Positions 50,420 through 59,429 of a stretch of DNA of 64,000 bases are shown piece after piece (position 1 is the first letter of the stretch; each line of letters begins with the position of its first letter). The notes beneath the pieces were generated by a model. The model had not been told where the DNA came from. It was given only the letters and a program-made list of their open reading frames with translations, and searched no databases. The stretch covers positions 5,896 through 69,895 of the forward strand of contig CAJMMN010000008.1 of NCBI GenBank assembly GCA_905214525.1. The letters run 5' to 3'. The position numbers and the translations under genes are program-made. Origin of the DNA: an uncultured bacterium. GTDB lineage: Bacteria; Actinomycetota; Coriobacteriia; Coriobacteriales; Coriobacteriaceae.

Positions 50420-52572
50420 TACGACCCACCGCCCAGAGCGCCAACCAGCGTGGCGACATCGACGGTGAGCGGGATGGAGCCGCCGCCGGGCAGAGGAATC
50501 TCCGCAAGCGTGAACACCGTACCGCTGATGGTGCGTTCGACTTGATATTCCAACGCCTCGCAAAGCGCCTTGGGATCGGTCACGCCCAACGGAATACTTC
50601 GCAGTTTGTCTTGCGCTTGAGAGAGACCAGCAATGTCAGACCCCGGGCTCTTAATGACGTTGGCGGAATCAGTCAGCACCGGCTTTCGCAGGCGCAAGTC
50701 GCACGGTTCCAAACCCAGCGCCGCCACGGACGCCGAAACGGTATCGCCGAGCCACGATGCGATGGAGCCCAACGCGCCGCTGCCCCCTCCTAGGCCTTTA
50801 ATCATCTCGTCCATAAGTTCGTCGGCCGAACCTTGGATGTCTCCGTATCCCACAAGCAGCCGTCCCCAGACATCCATGACGCCGTCGAGTACGCCGGCAA
50901 CGCCACCCGAGCGTTCCTTCAATGTCGAGAAAAATCGCGAAAGCACGTTGTTTTGCGCCGTCGCCTCATCGGGCGCCAGCACCGCGGCAGAGATGGCACC
51001 GCGATCGCCAAGCCTGACTGCCGTGTTAAACGAAGAGTTGAGCTCATCGGGGCTCGAGATGGCACCCGAAACCGCAAAGGCAACCACGCCGTTGCGACCG
51101 GGCGGAGCGATACGTGGACGCTCGCCCGAAAGCGCTTTGATGGCCTGGTCAAACGCATTGCTCGCACGGTCGGTCTCGTCTTCGGTCTGACGTTCGAGCT
51201 CGAGCTCTTTGTTGCGGCATTCGACGTAGCCTTCCAGGGCGTCTTTGAACTTGTCAAAGTGATACTCGAAGCCGTTTTCGATCGATGTAGAAGGAGCGGC
51301 GACGGCACCCAGTGTCTTGACTCCAAAATGGCAGCGGTCGCATGCTTCTCTCCCGTCAAAGTCAGCAACCGATGACAGTCCTCCCGGCGCTCCCTTTTTA
51401 TAGTTTGGGCAGCCAGTTCCATAATGGATGTACGTCTTGCCGTCATTGCTGCTCGTCGGCCACGCGGCATCGGTATAAAGATCGCTCGCCCTGGCCTCGT
51501 CCGCGTTGCGCGGCAGCAGCGGCAGGTCCGCGACGACGCTCGTGCCGTCGTCCACGATGGAGGCTCGCCCGAGCTCTTCACCGGCATACCGATAGAACGC
51601 CTTTCGAGCGGCAGACTCCGCCTGCATCTCGACACCGCTTCCAAGCGGCTTTTCGTTAGCAAGGCGCTGACGGTAATATGTTCTCGCTCGGTCAAGCGCC
51701 ACCTGGGGCTCCCACGTGACGCTCGATGCGTAATGTGGGTTGAGCTCGCCCGGCAGCGACGCCAGCTTCTTCGCGCGCTCCCACATGCACGAACGGCCAC
51801 CAATCGTGCCCTTGTCCGACCCGCCGCAGTCCGCAAGCCAGGCGCGCTCTTTTGCTTTCGCCGTATCCTCAGAAGCCTCCTTCAACTTTTTGGCTGCGAG
51901 CTCTAAATCATCTGATGTGTCTTTAATGGTATCGGTCGAGATCTCTGACCCTTTGAGCGCAGCAAAGTCCGACTCGGATGTCCTGGGCACGGCAAGCGCC
52001 GTACCGGTATAGGTCACACTATCGGTATCCTGCGCCGACACCGCCTGCGTGGCACGCGCGGCGATCAGATACGGCAGAGCCGTCTCGATTTTCTGTAAGC
52101 CTTCCGATGCGCTTTTGGCAAACTTGTTGCGCGTTTTAATGATCTCGATCCCGGTGTCGACCATATTGCCGGCAACCGGCTCGGCACCCGGGATGAGGAT
52201 GGCGACCAGGCCCGTCCCGATCGTGGCAAACCCCGCCAGCCCCAGACTCAAGATACTCGCATCAACCACCGTGGCAGCCGTGTGATAGGACGACACTACG
52301 TTGGCACCCGCCAGCGCGCCGCTATCGGCCGCCACCTGGGCGTCCCCGGCACGCGACATGCTCCATATCGCCGCGGTCGACGAAAACAACAATGTGAGCA
52401 CCACTAGGATGACCACGGCAGAAGAAAGCGTGGTATAGGCGCCGTCTTCGATAAACAGATCGACACCGGCTCGACCCATAAAGCCGCCTCGCTTGCGATG
52501 GCAGCTCGGACGGTGCGTCAAAACGCGTCTAGACCAGAAACGCTTAATCCCATGCAGCAATCCACGAATCAT
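50419..52572 (-). CDS. Large Tad-locus surface protein (TadG-like position)
   Basis: The 717-residue protein has about 45 basic N-terminal residues, then EDGAYTTLSSAVVILVVLTLLFSSTAAIWS, a TadE/TadG-type helix, and RAGDAQVAADSGALAGAN, typical of TadG-like proteins. The rest is predicted extracytoplasmic, rich in Ala, Ser and Asp, with cysteine pairs such as CPNYKK...CDRCHFG and coiled segments around 225-270 and 455-500. It does not look like a von Willebrand domain. The ATG at 52572 has GGAGGG well placed and overlaps the previous gene's end by 29 nt. It may be a tip adhesin or anchor; this is inference. Confidence 0.78.
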   Translation of the reverse strand: MIRGLLHGIKRFWSRRVLTHRPSCHRKRGGFMGRAGVDLFIEDGAYTTLSSAVVILVVLTLLFSSTAAIWSMSRAGDAQVAADSGALAGANVVSSYHTAATVVDASILSLGLAGFATIGTGLVAILIPGAEPVAGNMVDTGIEIIKTRNKFAKSASEGLQKIETALPYLIAARATQAVSAQDTDSVTYTGTALAVPRTSESDFAALKGSEISTDTIKDTSDDLELAAKKLKEASEDTAKAKERAWLADCGGSDKGTIGGRSCMWERAKKLASLPGELNPHYASSVTWEPQVALDRARTYYRQRLANEKPLGSGVEMQAESAARKAFYRYAGEELGRASIVDDGTSVVADLPLLPRNADEARASDLYTDAAWPTSSNDGKTYIHYGTGCPNYKKGAPGGLSSVADFDGREACDRCHFGVKTLGAVAAPSTSIENGFEYHFDKFKDALEGYVECRNKELELERQTEDETDRASNAFDQAIKALSGERPRIAPPGRNGVVAFAVSGAISSPDELNSSFNTAVRLGDRGAISAAVLAPDEATAQNNVLSRFFSTLKERSGGVAGVLDGVMDVWGRLLVGYGDIQGSADELMDEMIKGLGGGSGALGSIASWLGDTVSASVAALGLEPCDLRLRKPVLTDSANVIKSPGSDIAGLSQAQDKLRSIPLGVTDPKALCEALEYQVERTISGTVFTLAEIPLPGGGSIPLTVDVATLVGALGGGS

Positions 52573-53041
52573 AATCTCCCTCCAGCCATTCGGGACGCGA
52601 TTGATACGAGACATCGACCTTGAGCTCAACGTAGCCGCCCTCGGCGGTACCACCCATAGCCTGCACAAACGCACCGATCACAGGCAACGGCTTGACCTCG
52701 CCGGAAACGGACACGGACGAGGCGCCACCCGCACCGACCCGGCCAAGCTCGATATCCCACGACAACGGCCCGCCGGCATGAAAGATCGAAACGTTGGGCA
52801 CTGCGGCAAGTCGGCGGCGGGTGAACTCCTTAAGATCGTCGTCCTTCGCCGTCGTCGTGGTCATGAGCCGCGCGGTCTCGGCGGCGGCAGACTCCATGAC
52901 CGCGCGCGTATAGAGCAGACACACCGGTTGCAGTGCGAGAAGGATGAGCGTCAGAAACGTCGGCAGCAAAAAAGCGGCCTCGACCGTAGACTGCGCCCGG
53001 TCCTCGCGCGCGATATCAATACAGCGCGATGTCCTCAGCAC
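52544..53041 (-). CDS. TadE-like pseudopilin
   Basis: The 165-residue product contains EDRAQSTVEAAFLLPTFLTLILLALQPVCLLYT, a standard TadE N-terminal helix, followed by an extracytoplasmic domain. The start is uncertain. The GTG at 53041 is the nearest ordinary start in frame but lies inside the end of the previous gene and lacks a ribosome-binding site; an ATT start overlapping the previous stop is the alternative. Either way translation probably depends on coupling to the 53016-53234 gene. Confidence 0.8.
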   Translation of the reverse strand: MLRTSRCIDIAREDRAQSTVEAAFLLPTFLTLILLALQPVCLLYTRAVMESAAAETARLMTTTTAKDDDLKEFTRRRLAAVPNVSIFHAGGPLSWDIELGRVGAGGASSVSVSGEVKPLPVIGAFVQAMGGTAEGGYVELKVDVSYQSRPEWLEGDYDSWIAAWD

Positions 53042-53234
53042 CCGCAGCAGCGTCGACAACCGATGTCGAGGTGACGCCGTGAGACGCCGCCCGCTCGACC
53101 AGCGCCGCCAAGCGCCCATCGGTGCCAGCACGCCAAAGCCCCGCAATCGCCAGCACGATCGATAACAGCGCCACCGTGACGATGGCGTATTCCACAGTCG
53201 CTTGGGCAACCTCCTCACGCAGAACGCCATGCAT
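53016..53234 (-). CDS. Small Flp/TadE-like pilin (72 residues)
   Basis: The 72-residue protein has LREEVAQATVEYAIVTVALLSIVLAIAGLW, a class III (Flp-type) prepilin segment with the conserved EY pair five or so residues after the likely cleavage site, and a short extracytoplasmic tail. It may be a minor pilin or a second Flp. ATG 53234 follows AAAGGAGG inside the end of the upstream gene. Confidence 0.8.
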   Translation of the reverse strand: MHGVLREEVAQATVEYAIVTVALLSIVLAIAGLWRAGTDGRLAALVERAASHGVTSTSVVDAAAGAEDIALY

Positions 53235-53235
53235 T

Positions 53236-53799
53236 TCACGACCCCTCCTTTGAGCTTATTGTTTGCGGGACCAGGCGCACGGCGCGCAGACGACACGAAG
53301 CATCGCCAGTATCCGCAGCAACCGTCACCATATCGACCCAGCCGCGTCCGTCACGCACGATGGCACCCCACACGTTTCCCTTGATGTCGAGATAGCCGCT
53401 CAGAGCAAGTTGCGCCGTGGGTACCTCGCGATAGGAACGCAGCATATCCGCCGCCGCTTCGGTCATCGGTCGGTCCTCGGACCATGCAAGCCGGACCACA
53501 ATCGCGTTGCCCCCAGGCGAATCCGTCGCAGTGCCAGACCGCTTGTCGAGCGTCCGCAGAAAGGTTTGCGCCGTGACAGCGACATCCGAATCGTCCGCAT
53601 CTCGCATCTCATCTTTTTGAGACGCCACCGCCGAATCTGAGCCCAAATCGGAGGCGGTCCCAGGACGCTGCTGCCGCGCGGCGTTAAGCCCCCAAAGCAC
53701 CGCCGCTATCGCCACGGTCAGGCAAGCAAACACCAGCAGCACCCCGACGGGGCGCTCGCCCTCTACAGGCTGTTGATGCCCTCGCTGATAGCGTTCCAT
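53236..53799 (-). CDS. Hypothetical single-pass membrane protein of the Tad operon
   Basis: I do not recognise a family for this 187-residue protein. One membrane helix (VGVLLVFACLTVAIAAVLWGL, about 18-38) is followed by an extracytoplasmic domain with LSGYLDIKGNVWGAIVRDGRGWVDMVTVAAD, which looks beta-rich. Its ATG overlaps the end of the flp gene by 37 nt without a clear ribosome-binding site, so a later GTG at the beginning of the helix is possible. Position between flp and the minor pilins suggests a role in pilus assembly. Confidence 0.7.
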   Translation of the reverse strand: MERYQRGHQQPVEGERPVGVLLVFACLTVAIAAVLWGLNAARQQRPGTASDLGSDSAVASQKDEMRDADDSDVAVTAQTFLRTLDKRSGTATDSPGGNAIVVRLAWSEDRPMTEAAADMLRSYREVPTAQLALSGYLDIKGNVWGAIVRDGRGWVDMVTVAADTGDASCRLRAVRLVPQTISSKEGS

Positions 53800-53996
53800 A
53801 GATCTTGGACCTTGCCCTTAAATGCGACGATGGCGATAATCGCGATCACCACGAGCACGCCGACCAAGATGGCATACTCGGTGGTACCCTGCGCACTCTC
53901 CTCCTGCAATAGTTCCTTGGCGCGCTGACGAACATGTGCCGCCCGGCAAAACGCCCAGCCCTGCACCTTGCCAGCAGTGTCAGTCATCGTGTTCAT
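53763..53996 (-). CDS. flp: Flp-type major pilin
   Basis: The 77-residue prepilin has a basic leader and ESAQGTTEYAILVGVLVVIAIIAIVAF, the Flp motif with Glu-Tyr at +5/+6 if cleavage follows SA. The short remainder (KVQDLWNAISEGINSL) is characteristic of actinobacterial and clostridial Flp pilins. GGGAGGA precedes the ATG. It should be polymerised into a fibre by TadA-TadB-TadC after cleavage by a TadV/CpaA peptidase, which is not encoded in this window. The leader is about 35 residues, longer than in Proteobacteria. Confidence 0.93.
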   Translation of the reverse strand: MNTMTDTAGKVQGWAFCRAAHVRQRAKELLQEESAQGTTEYAILVGVLVVIAIIAIVAFKGKVQDLWNAISEGINSL

Positions 53997-54006
53997 GTAT
54001 TCCTCC

Positions 54007-54648
54007 CTACATCATCCCGCCTGCTCCCAGCAGCGGGCCCAATATGGACAGAAGCAACGCCGGCAAGATGAGCGTGCCGGTGGGAATCAGCAGCTTGACG
54101 GGCGCACGCTCGATCTCGCGCTCGACCGCGGCGCGATGAGCCGCACGGATCTCGCGACTTTGAGCGGCCAGCGTCTCGGCAAGTGGGGCACCCAGGGCGA
54201 GCGCCTGCCCCACCGTGATGGCAAAGGTCTCGAGCGCTCGCACGTCCAGGTCGCGCGCGGCGGCCAACAACTCGTCCTCACGCGTGCCCACGCCCACCTG
54301 CCACGCCATGCAGGCGCGCTCAAGGCGAAGAGCCAGCACTGACCGGCGGTTGGCGCAGAAAATCTCAAGCGCCGCATCAAACGAAAGACCGGCCGAAAGA
54401 CCCAAGCGCACAACATCGATCATCTCGGAAACTTCGCCGAGCGACACTCGCGCCGGGCCGCCCGCTCCAACCGCGCCCTTCACTCGCGCGGTCAGAGCAT
54501 CGACCACCGAGCGACCCGCGGCAGCGACCAGCACCGCCTCGCGCTTGCAGGCCCCTGCGATCTTGCGTGCATCCGCCCGATCCAAACCCGTCGCGACAAA
54601 TACACTCAGGGCGCACAGGCAAGCCGCAACTGCAACCGGGGCGCTCAT
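54007..54648 (-). CDS. tadC: TadC-like type II secretion F-domain protein
   Basis: This 213-residue inner-membrane platform protein has an N-terminal hydrophobic helix, a cytoplasmic T2SSF domain (VVRLGLSAGLSFDAALEIFC, LALGAPLAETLAAQSREIR) and a C-terminal hydrophobic segment (LLIPTGTLILPALLLSILGPLL). ATG 54648 overlaps the tadB stop as ATGA. It is shorter than proteobacterial TadC. flp begins 11 bp after it. Confidence 0.88.
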   Translation of the reverse strand: MSAPVAVAACLCALSVFVATGLDRADARKIAGACKREAVLVAAAGRSVVDALTARVKGAVGAGGPARVSLGEVSEMIDVVRLGLSAGLSFDAALEIFCANRRSVLALRLERACMAWQVGVGTREDELLAAARDLDVRALETFAITVGQALALGAPLAETLAAQSREIRAAHRAAVEREIERAPVKLLIPTGTLILPALLLSILGPLLGAGGMM

Positions 54649-55571
54649 AGCTCCACCCGCATAATGCGCCGGATAACCACCAGGGCAACGGCGTTGAGGG
54701 CAAGACCCAACACCACAGCGCCCGCGCCGGCGGGCGTCGCAAGACCGCGACGAAAATCTGCCGAAAGCAGCGCCAACACCGCGCACATGCCCGCCGGCAT
54801 CGCCGCGACCATATGCGCAGACATGCGAGCCTGCGACGTCTTAACATCCAGGCGGCGCTTGAGCTCGATGCGCTCCCCCACCATGCTCGACGCCTCGGAC
54901 AGTAAGTCGGCAAGCGGAGCGCCGGTGCGCTGAGACACCTTAAGCGCCAAGGTCACAAGCGAAAGACCGGGGGCGTCGATACGCACGAGCAAGTCATCGA
55001 GCGCGTCGGTCGCCGAGATGCCGCAATCGATCGCCGCCGCCACCCGCAAAAACTCGGTATGCACTGGCTCTTGCGCATGAGCGCCCACAAAGCGCATGCC
55101 CTGGGCCAGCGAATGTCCCGAGGCAAGCGACATGGAAAGTGCGGTGAACGCCTCGGGCATTGCCTCTTCTGCATCGTGTTGCTCGCGCCGGCTCTCAAAG
55201 CCATCCCGAGCGGCACCAACGGCAAACGGAGCAACAAGTCCCAAGGCAAATCCGAGGGGCGATAACGACACCATCGTTAGTAAAACGCAGCAGACACCGC
55301 TCGATAGCAGCAGAAACGCCAAACGTCCCGAAGCATCTTCGATCACGAGGCCAAGGCGATGCGCCGGAGCCAGCGATGCCCACGAACGGGCGATCTTTTT
55401 CAGCAGATCGTTTTCCACCAGCTCACGCGGCAGCTTCTCTGCCACCGTCTCGAGCGCCTGACGTGCCAGCTCCGCCGGCGGTACCTGCGGCACACGAGGT
55501 TCCGCCCCGCACGCCGTCGCGACAGAAAGCCCTGCCAAGCCCCCTACGACGAGGGGCACAGTGATCTCCAT
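54645..55571 (-). CDS. tadB: TadB-like type II secretion F-domain protein
   Basis: This 308-residue platform protein has membrane helices near 3-20 and 85-125, the F domain (EAMPEAFTALSMSLASGHSLAQGMRFV, VSQRTGAPLADLLSEAS) and two C-terminal helices. With TadC it couples the TadA ATPase to pilus growth. It overlaps the end of tadA by 28 nt and tadC by 4 nt. ATG 55571 lies within tadA coding sequence. Confidence 0.9.
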   Translation of the reverse strand: MEITVPLVVGGLAGLSVATACGAEPRVPQVPPAELARQALETVAEKLPRELVENDLLKKIARSWASLAPAHRLGLVIEDASGRLAFLLLSSGVCCVLLTMVSLSPLGFALGLVAPFAVGAARDGFESRREQHDAEEAMPEAFTALSMSLASGHSLAQGMRFVGAHAQEPVHTEFLRVAAAIDCGISATDALDDLLVRIDAPGLSLVTLALKVSQRTGAPLADLLSEASSMVGERIELKRRLDVKTSQARMSAHMVAAMPAGMCAVLALLSADFRRGLATPAGAGAVVLGLALNAVALVVIRRIMRVEL

Positions 55572-56872
55572 TCGTCCACCTCCTCTTGTGTGAGCGTCCC
55601 CGACCGCAGGCCTTCTGCGATAAACGGCGGCTCGCGGTCAAGCGTCCAGGTGCGCTCGGCGGCATCGAACGTCACATAGCGCTCGAGCTCTACGCCGCCC
55701 GATGCGGCGCGTCGCACCCCCGAATACGAGGAGACGAAGCGCCTGCCATCGGAGTGGCGCTCGGACATCACGATACCGTCGAGTGCCATGGCAATCTGCT
55801 CCTCGATGAGCTCGCTCGGCAGATCGATGCCATAACGTGCAAGCAACGTCAGACGCACCACGGTCTCCTGTTCTGAACCCGCATGAAGCGTGGTGAGCGA
55901 CCCGTCGTGGCCCGTGTTCATGGCCTGCAACATGTCGCAGCACTCGGCACCGCGCACCTCGCCCACCACGATGCGGTCGGGGCGCATGCGCAGGGCATTA
56001 GTCACCAGGTCGCGGATCGTCACCGCGCCCTCGCCCTCAATTGAAGCCTCGCGCGCCTCTAGGCGCACCACGTGCGGATGATGCGCAAACTTGAGCTCGG
56101 CAGAGTCCTCGATCGTCACGATGCGCTCGCCGGTGGAAATCTCACATGACAACGCGTTGAGCAGGGTGGTCTTACCAGATCCCGTGCCTCCCGCAACCGC
56201 CAGGTCCTGTCGCAGCGACACCGCACACGACAGCAGCTGCGCATACCAAAGCGGCAGCGATCCCAACCCCACGAGCTCGTCCAGCGAGCAGATACGGTCC
56301 GAGAACTTTCGGATGGTGAGAATCGGTCCGTCAATCGCCACAGGCGGAATCACCGCGTTGACGCGATAGCCCGTTTTGAGGCGGGCGTTGACGATGGGGC
56401 TGCGCTCGTCGATACGGCGGCCAAGTGGCGAGATAATGCGGTCGATAAGCACACGGATCTGCTCATCATCCTCAAACGCATGCTCGATGGGGTACAAGAC
56501 GCCGCCGCGTTCAAAGAAAGCCGAGCGGCAGCCGTTGATCATGATCTCGGTAACGGTGTCGTCCTCGATGAGCGGCTGCAACGGCCCCAAGCCCACCACG
56601 TCATCCAAAATCTCGTCGATGATGGTCTCGCGCTCGGGCGTCGCGAGATCGGTCGGCTCCTCAACATTGAGCGCCGCCTCCACCGCAGGACGCAATTCCG
56701 AGCGGGCAAGTGCCGGGTCGATATAGGCGCTGATACGCGCCACTTCGTCGTAACCCATGCGGTCCATCACGGCGCGCTTGGTGCGTCGTTTCACGGCGCG
56801 GCGACGCCCCACATCTACAGGCGCTGCCGCCGCCGCAGCGCCGGCAGCCTTAATCCTCGTTTGCAGGCTCAT
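55544..56872 (-). CDS. tadA: TadA/CpaF-family secretion ATPase
   Basis: The hexameric ATPase that drives Flp pilus assembly; 442 residues. N-terminal region precedes LGPLQPLIEDDTVTEIMING, a family hallmark. Walker A is GGTGSGKTT, the Asp box is IVTIEDSAELKF, Walker B follows at RMRPDRIVVGEVRG, and the His box is TGHDGSLTTLHAGS. Intact at both ends. ATG 56872 overlaps the tadZ stop by 4 nt. Confidence 0.95.
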   Translation of the reverse strand: MSLQTRIKAAGAAAAAAPVDVGRRRAVKRRTKRAVMDRMGYDEVARISAYIDPALARSELRPAVEAALNVEEPTDLATPERETIIDEILDDVVGLGPLQPLIEDDTVTEIMINGCRSAFFERGGVLYPIEHAFEDDEQIRVLIDRIISPLGRRIDERSPIVNARLKTGYRVNAVIPPVAIDGPILTIRKFSDRICSLDELVGLGSLPLWYAQLLSCAVSLRQDLAVAGGTGSGKTTLLNALSCEISTGERIVTIEDSAELKFAHHPHVVRLEAREASIEGEGAVTIRDLVTNALRMRPDRIVVGEVRGAECCDMLQAMNTGHDGSLTTLHAGSEQETVVRLTLLARYGIDLPSELIEEQIAMALDGIVMSERHSDGRRFVSSYSGVRRAASGGVELERYVTFDAAERTWTLDREPPFIAEGLRSGTLTQEEVDEWRSLCPSS

Positions 56873-58521
56873 CGCTGATCACCCTCGCGCGACCAGGGAA
56901 GGCGGATACGTGGGCGTTCGGTGCGCGTTGCACGGTCGGCGACCATATCGCTCCAAGGGCCGACGGCGCACCCCAGTTCCACGAGCATCTCGCGCGTGGC
57001 CTCGCGCACGCTAGTCGCAAAAGCGCTGGTCTGCCCCACTGCCTCGTCAGCGCGCCCAAACGCCATGAGCGCGGCGAGATCCTGCCCGCCATCGGCGATA
57101 CGAATCTTGGAGCTTAACGCACAGGCAATCTCAAAGCGCATGGCGACGTCCTCGTCTGCCCCGCGCGCACCGAACCGGTTGAACACGGCGCTCATGCGCG
57201 TGCGCGGCACACCTACTCGACCTGCCAGTTCAATGACGCGCGATGCCGATGCCGCGGACGACACCGCCGCATCGCCAACGACCAGGCAACGGTCGCTCGC
57301 CGCCACCGCAGCCGCCACGGCGTCGCCCCAAAAGACCGAGGTATCGATAAAGACCACGTCGGATTCGCGACGCAGAACATCAAGCAGTAGCTCCACCGGA
57401 CGTGCCATGAGCTCGGCTTGCTCGGGCGCCGCGACGGGACCCCAGAGCGTAACGCCCGGCGCCACGCGCATCGAAGCGGCTACGATATCCGGCTCGGTGA
57501 GCATGCCCGCCGCCGACGGCTCGATAAGTGCCGCCATATCGCGCGGAGCATCGACGCCTAACAAGTCGTAAAGGTTTCCAAACATCAGGTCCAGGTCGAG
57601 CACGGCGGCACGCAAGCCCAACAGCGACGATGTGTGTGCCATGGTGGCAACGATCGTCGACTTGCCGCAACCGCCCGAACCCGAAACAGCACAGACGACC
57701 GGTGCCCGACGCGACGGAATCGAAGCGTCCGCCGACAGCGCGGGGGCTGACGGCGCAGGAACCGGCGACACGGACGCGGGCGATAACATCCCCGTCTCCC
57801 CCGCCGCGGTCACGTGCTGAGTCCAAGCCGGCATGGCAGGCTGCCCGGTCTGCGGTTCCGAAGCTAAAGACGCAGCAGCACACGGCTCGCCAGCCCCGGC
57901 AAAACCCTCGACCTCGTCGAGCTCATCGGCCAGATTTACGCCGTGCACGTATCCCATATCTTCAGCCAGAACGTCATCGCCATACGGCACCGGCCCTCCA
58001 GCGTCATCGTATACAAGGGGGTTCCGGGGGCGCCGACCATGCTCGGCTTCCGCTTTTCCATAATCATCAACACGCGGGCCTCTTGTAGCGCGAGGCGCCC
58101 CGGGTTCCCTATCAACAAAAGCATCGGGCTCAATCGTCATGCGCCGATCGGAATCAACCGCTCCCTCGCCCGCGCGCCCGTTGCCGCATATACTGTGCGC
58201 AGCGATGACCTCGGTCGCCCCCGCGCGAAACAGCCCCTCGATATCCGACGGATCGAGCGCTTCTATCAACACGACCACGCGACTCACGCGGCCTTCGGCC
58301 GTCAGGCGCGCAACAGTCTTGCGCACATCTTCGGTATCAAACAGAGACGCCGCGATGATGGCAGCCCCGCGGCGCGACGGAAACGCCCGCGCCATGGAAA
58401 CCAGCCCGTCCAGGTCACCCACGCGAAGCACCTGTGCACCCACATCACGGCCCTCGACTTCCCGCTGCAACAGCCCGTAATCGCCGCACGCGCAGCACGC
58501 AAGCCAGATCGCCTTCATCAC
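56869..58521 (-). CDS. tadZ: TadZ/CpaE-like ParA-family ATPase
   Basis: TadZ positions the Tad machine at the cell pole. The 550-residue protein has an atypical receiver-like N-terminal domain (about 1-115), a long acidic, Pro/Ala-rich linker (about 120-265) and a ParA/MinD-type domain with Walker A SGSGGCGKST (about 277), LDLDLMFGNLYDLLG and VVFIDTSVF. The linker is unusually long for the family. ATG 58521 overlaps the preceding stop by 4 nt. Confidence 0.88.
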   Translation of the reverse strand: MMKAIWLACCACGDYGLLQREVEGRDVGAQVLRVGDLDGLVSMARAFPSRRGAAIIAASLFDTEDVRKTVARLTAEGRVSRVVVLIEALDPSDIEGLFRAGATEVIAAHSICGNGRAGEGAVDSDRRMTIEPDAFVDREPGAPRATRGPRVDDYGKAEAEHGRRPRNPLVYDDAGGPVPYGDDVLAEDMGYVHGVNLADELDEVEGFAGAGEPCAAASLASEPQTGQPAMPAWTQHVTAAGETGMLSPASVSPVPAPSAPALSADASIPSRRAPVVCAVSGSGGCGKSTIVATMAHTSSLLGLRAAVLDLDLMFGNLYDLLGVDAPRDMAALIEPSAAGMLTEPDIVAASMRVAPGVTLWGPVAAPEQAELMARPVELLLDVLRRESDVVFIDTSVFWGDAVAAAVAASDRCLVVGDAAVSSAASASRVIELAGRVGVPRTRMSAVFNRFGARGADEDVAMRFEIACALSSKIRIADGGQDLAALMAFGRADEAVGQTSAFATSVREATREMLVELGCAVGPWSDMVADRATRTERPRIRLPWSREGDQR

Positions 58522-59177
58522 TCGTCGCCTCCGCTCTTTTTGCCGCGCGCCGTGGCGGGAATCGTCAAGCTGACCGTTCCCTTGCCCGAGGCTCCCAGCA
58601 GTTCCTTGACGTCTTCGGGGTCAGCCGCCAGCGTCACCCATTCGATCTTGCCCTCGCGCGTGGAACCGGAATCCTCACTGGTATCGATCACGTACGCACC
58701 GCACAGCCGATCGGTTACGCCGTCTTTTTGCACGTACACGTCCACGTAGCTGCCCACGCCCGCAGCACCGCCGACCGAGTGCTCGGCATCGACCGCCACC
58801 GAAACGGCGACCTTGCCCTTAGGCACCTCGAGCATGTGGCTCTCGGCCTTGGTGTAGACATTGCAGATCACGGCGTTTTTGGGAATACGCGAAGTCGTCA
58901 CGTCGCCGCGCACCCGGCGTAGCTCGGTCGCCGCGTCACGCGGCAGCAGACTCGTCAACCACTCCTGGGTTATGACATTGGTCTCATCGAGGGTCTCGCC
59001 CACATCGATATCGCGCGCCGCGACGCATACCTCGACGCGATCGCCACCGTACTTGGCCAAGGTCTCAGCCTGGACCTGTTCGGCTTGCGAGCGGATCGAC
59101 GAGCCGTAAACCATGCAGAGCAGAGCAGCGAGCACGCCCGCGACCAGACTGATGGCGATGCGCTTGCTCTTGTTCAC
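58518..59177 (-). CDS. cpaB: CpaB/RcpC-like pilus assembly protein (SAF domain)
   Basis: The 219-residue protein has one N-terminal membrane helix (RIAISLVAGVLAALLCMVYG), an SAF domain (VCVAARDIDVGETLDETNV) and an RcpC-like part (VAVSVAVDAEHSVGGAAGVGSYVDVY). In Gram-negatives it assists the RcpA secretin; here no secretin is encoded, as in other Gram-positive Tad loci. I chose the GTG at 59177, preceded by GAGGAG, over an ATG 15 nt upstream. It is the first gene of the operon; 59178-59377 should hold the operon promoter, which I could not fix. Confidence 0.88.
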   Translation of the reverse strand: MNKSKRIAISLVAGVLAALLCMVYGSSIRSQAEQVQAETLAKYGGDRVEVCVAARDIDVGETLDETNVITQEWLTSLLPRDAATELRRVRGDVTTSRIPKNAVICNVYTKAESHMLEVPKGKVAVSVAVDAEHSVGGAAGVGSYVDVYVQKDGVTDRLCGAYVIDTSEDSGSTREGKIEWVTLAADPEDVKELLGASGKGTVSLTIPATARGKKSGGDE

Positions 59178-59377
59178 GGCCGCTCCTCTCATGGCAGTGC
59201 CGGGCGAATGCCCGTACCACCATTGTCTGGGCGGCCAGAGTGCAAAGCGGCGCAATCGCAATCTTGGTTTTCGATGTCAAACCAATCGCTGACCAAAAGC
59301 TGAACAGCCCGTCAAGCTCGTGACAAGGTTTTGGTCAGCACGTCAGCAAACTGCATGTTTCGAGGCTTTTCCGCAGC

Positions 59378-59414
59378 AAAAAAGCCGTCTCCCGAACAGT
59401 TGGGAGACGGCTGT
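59378..59414 (-). terminator. Rho-independent terminator of rsgA
   Basis: On the minus strand GCCGTCTCCC pairs with GGGAGACGGC around a short loop and is followed by TTTTTT, 16 bp after the rsgA stop. Confidence 0.92.
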
Positions 59415-59429
59415 CATAGATAAATTCAA

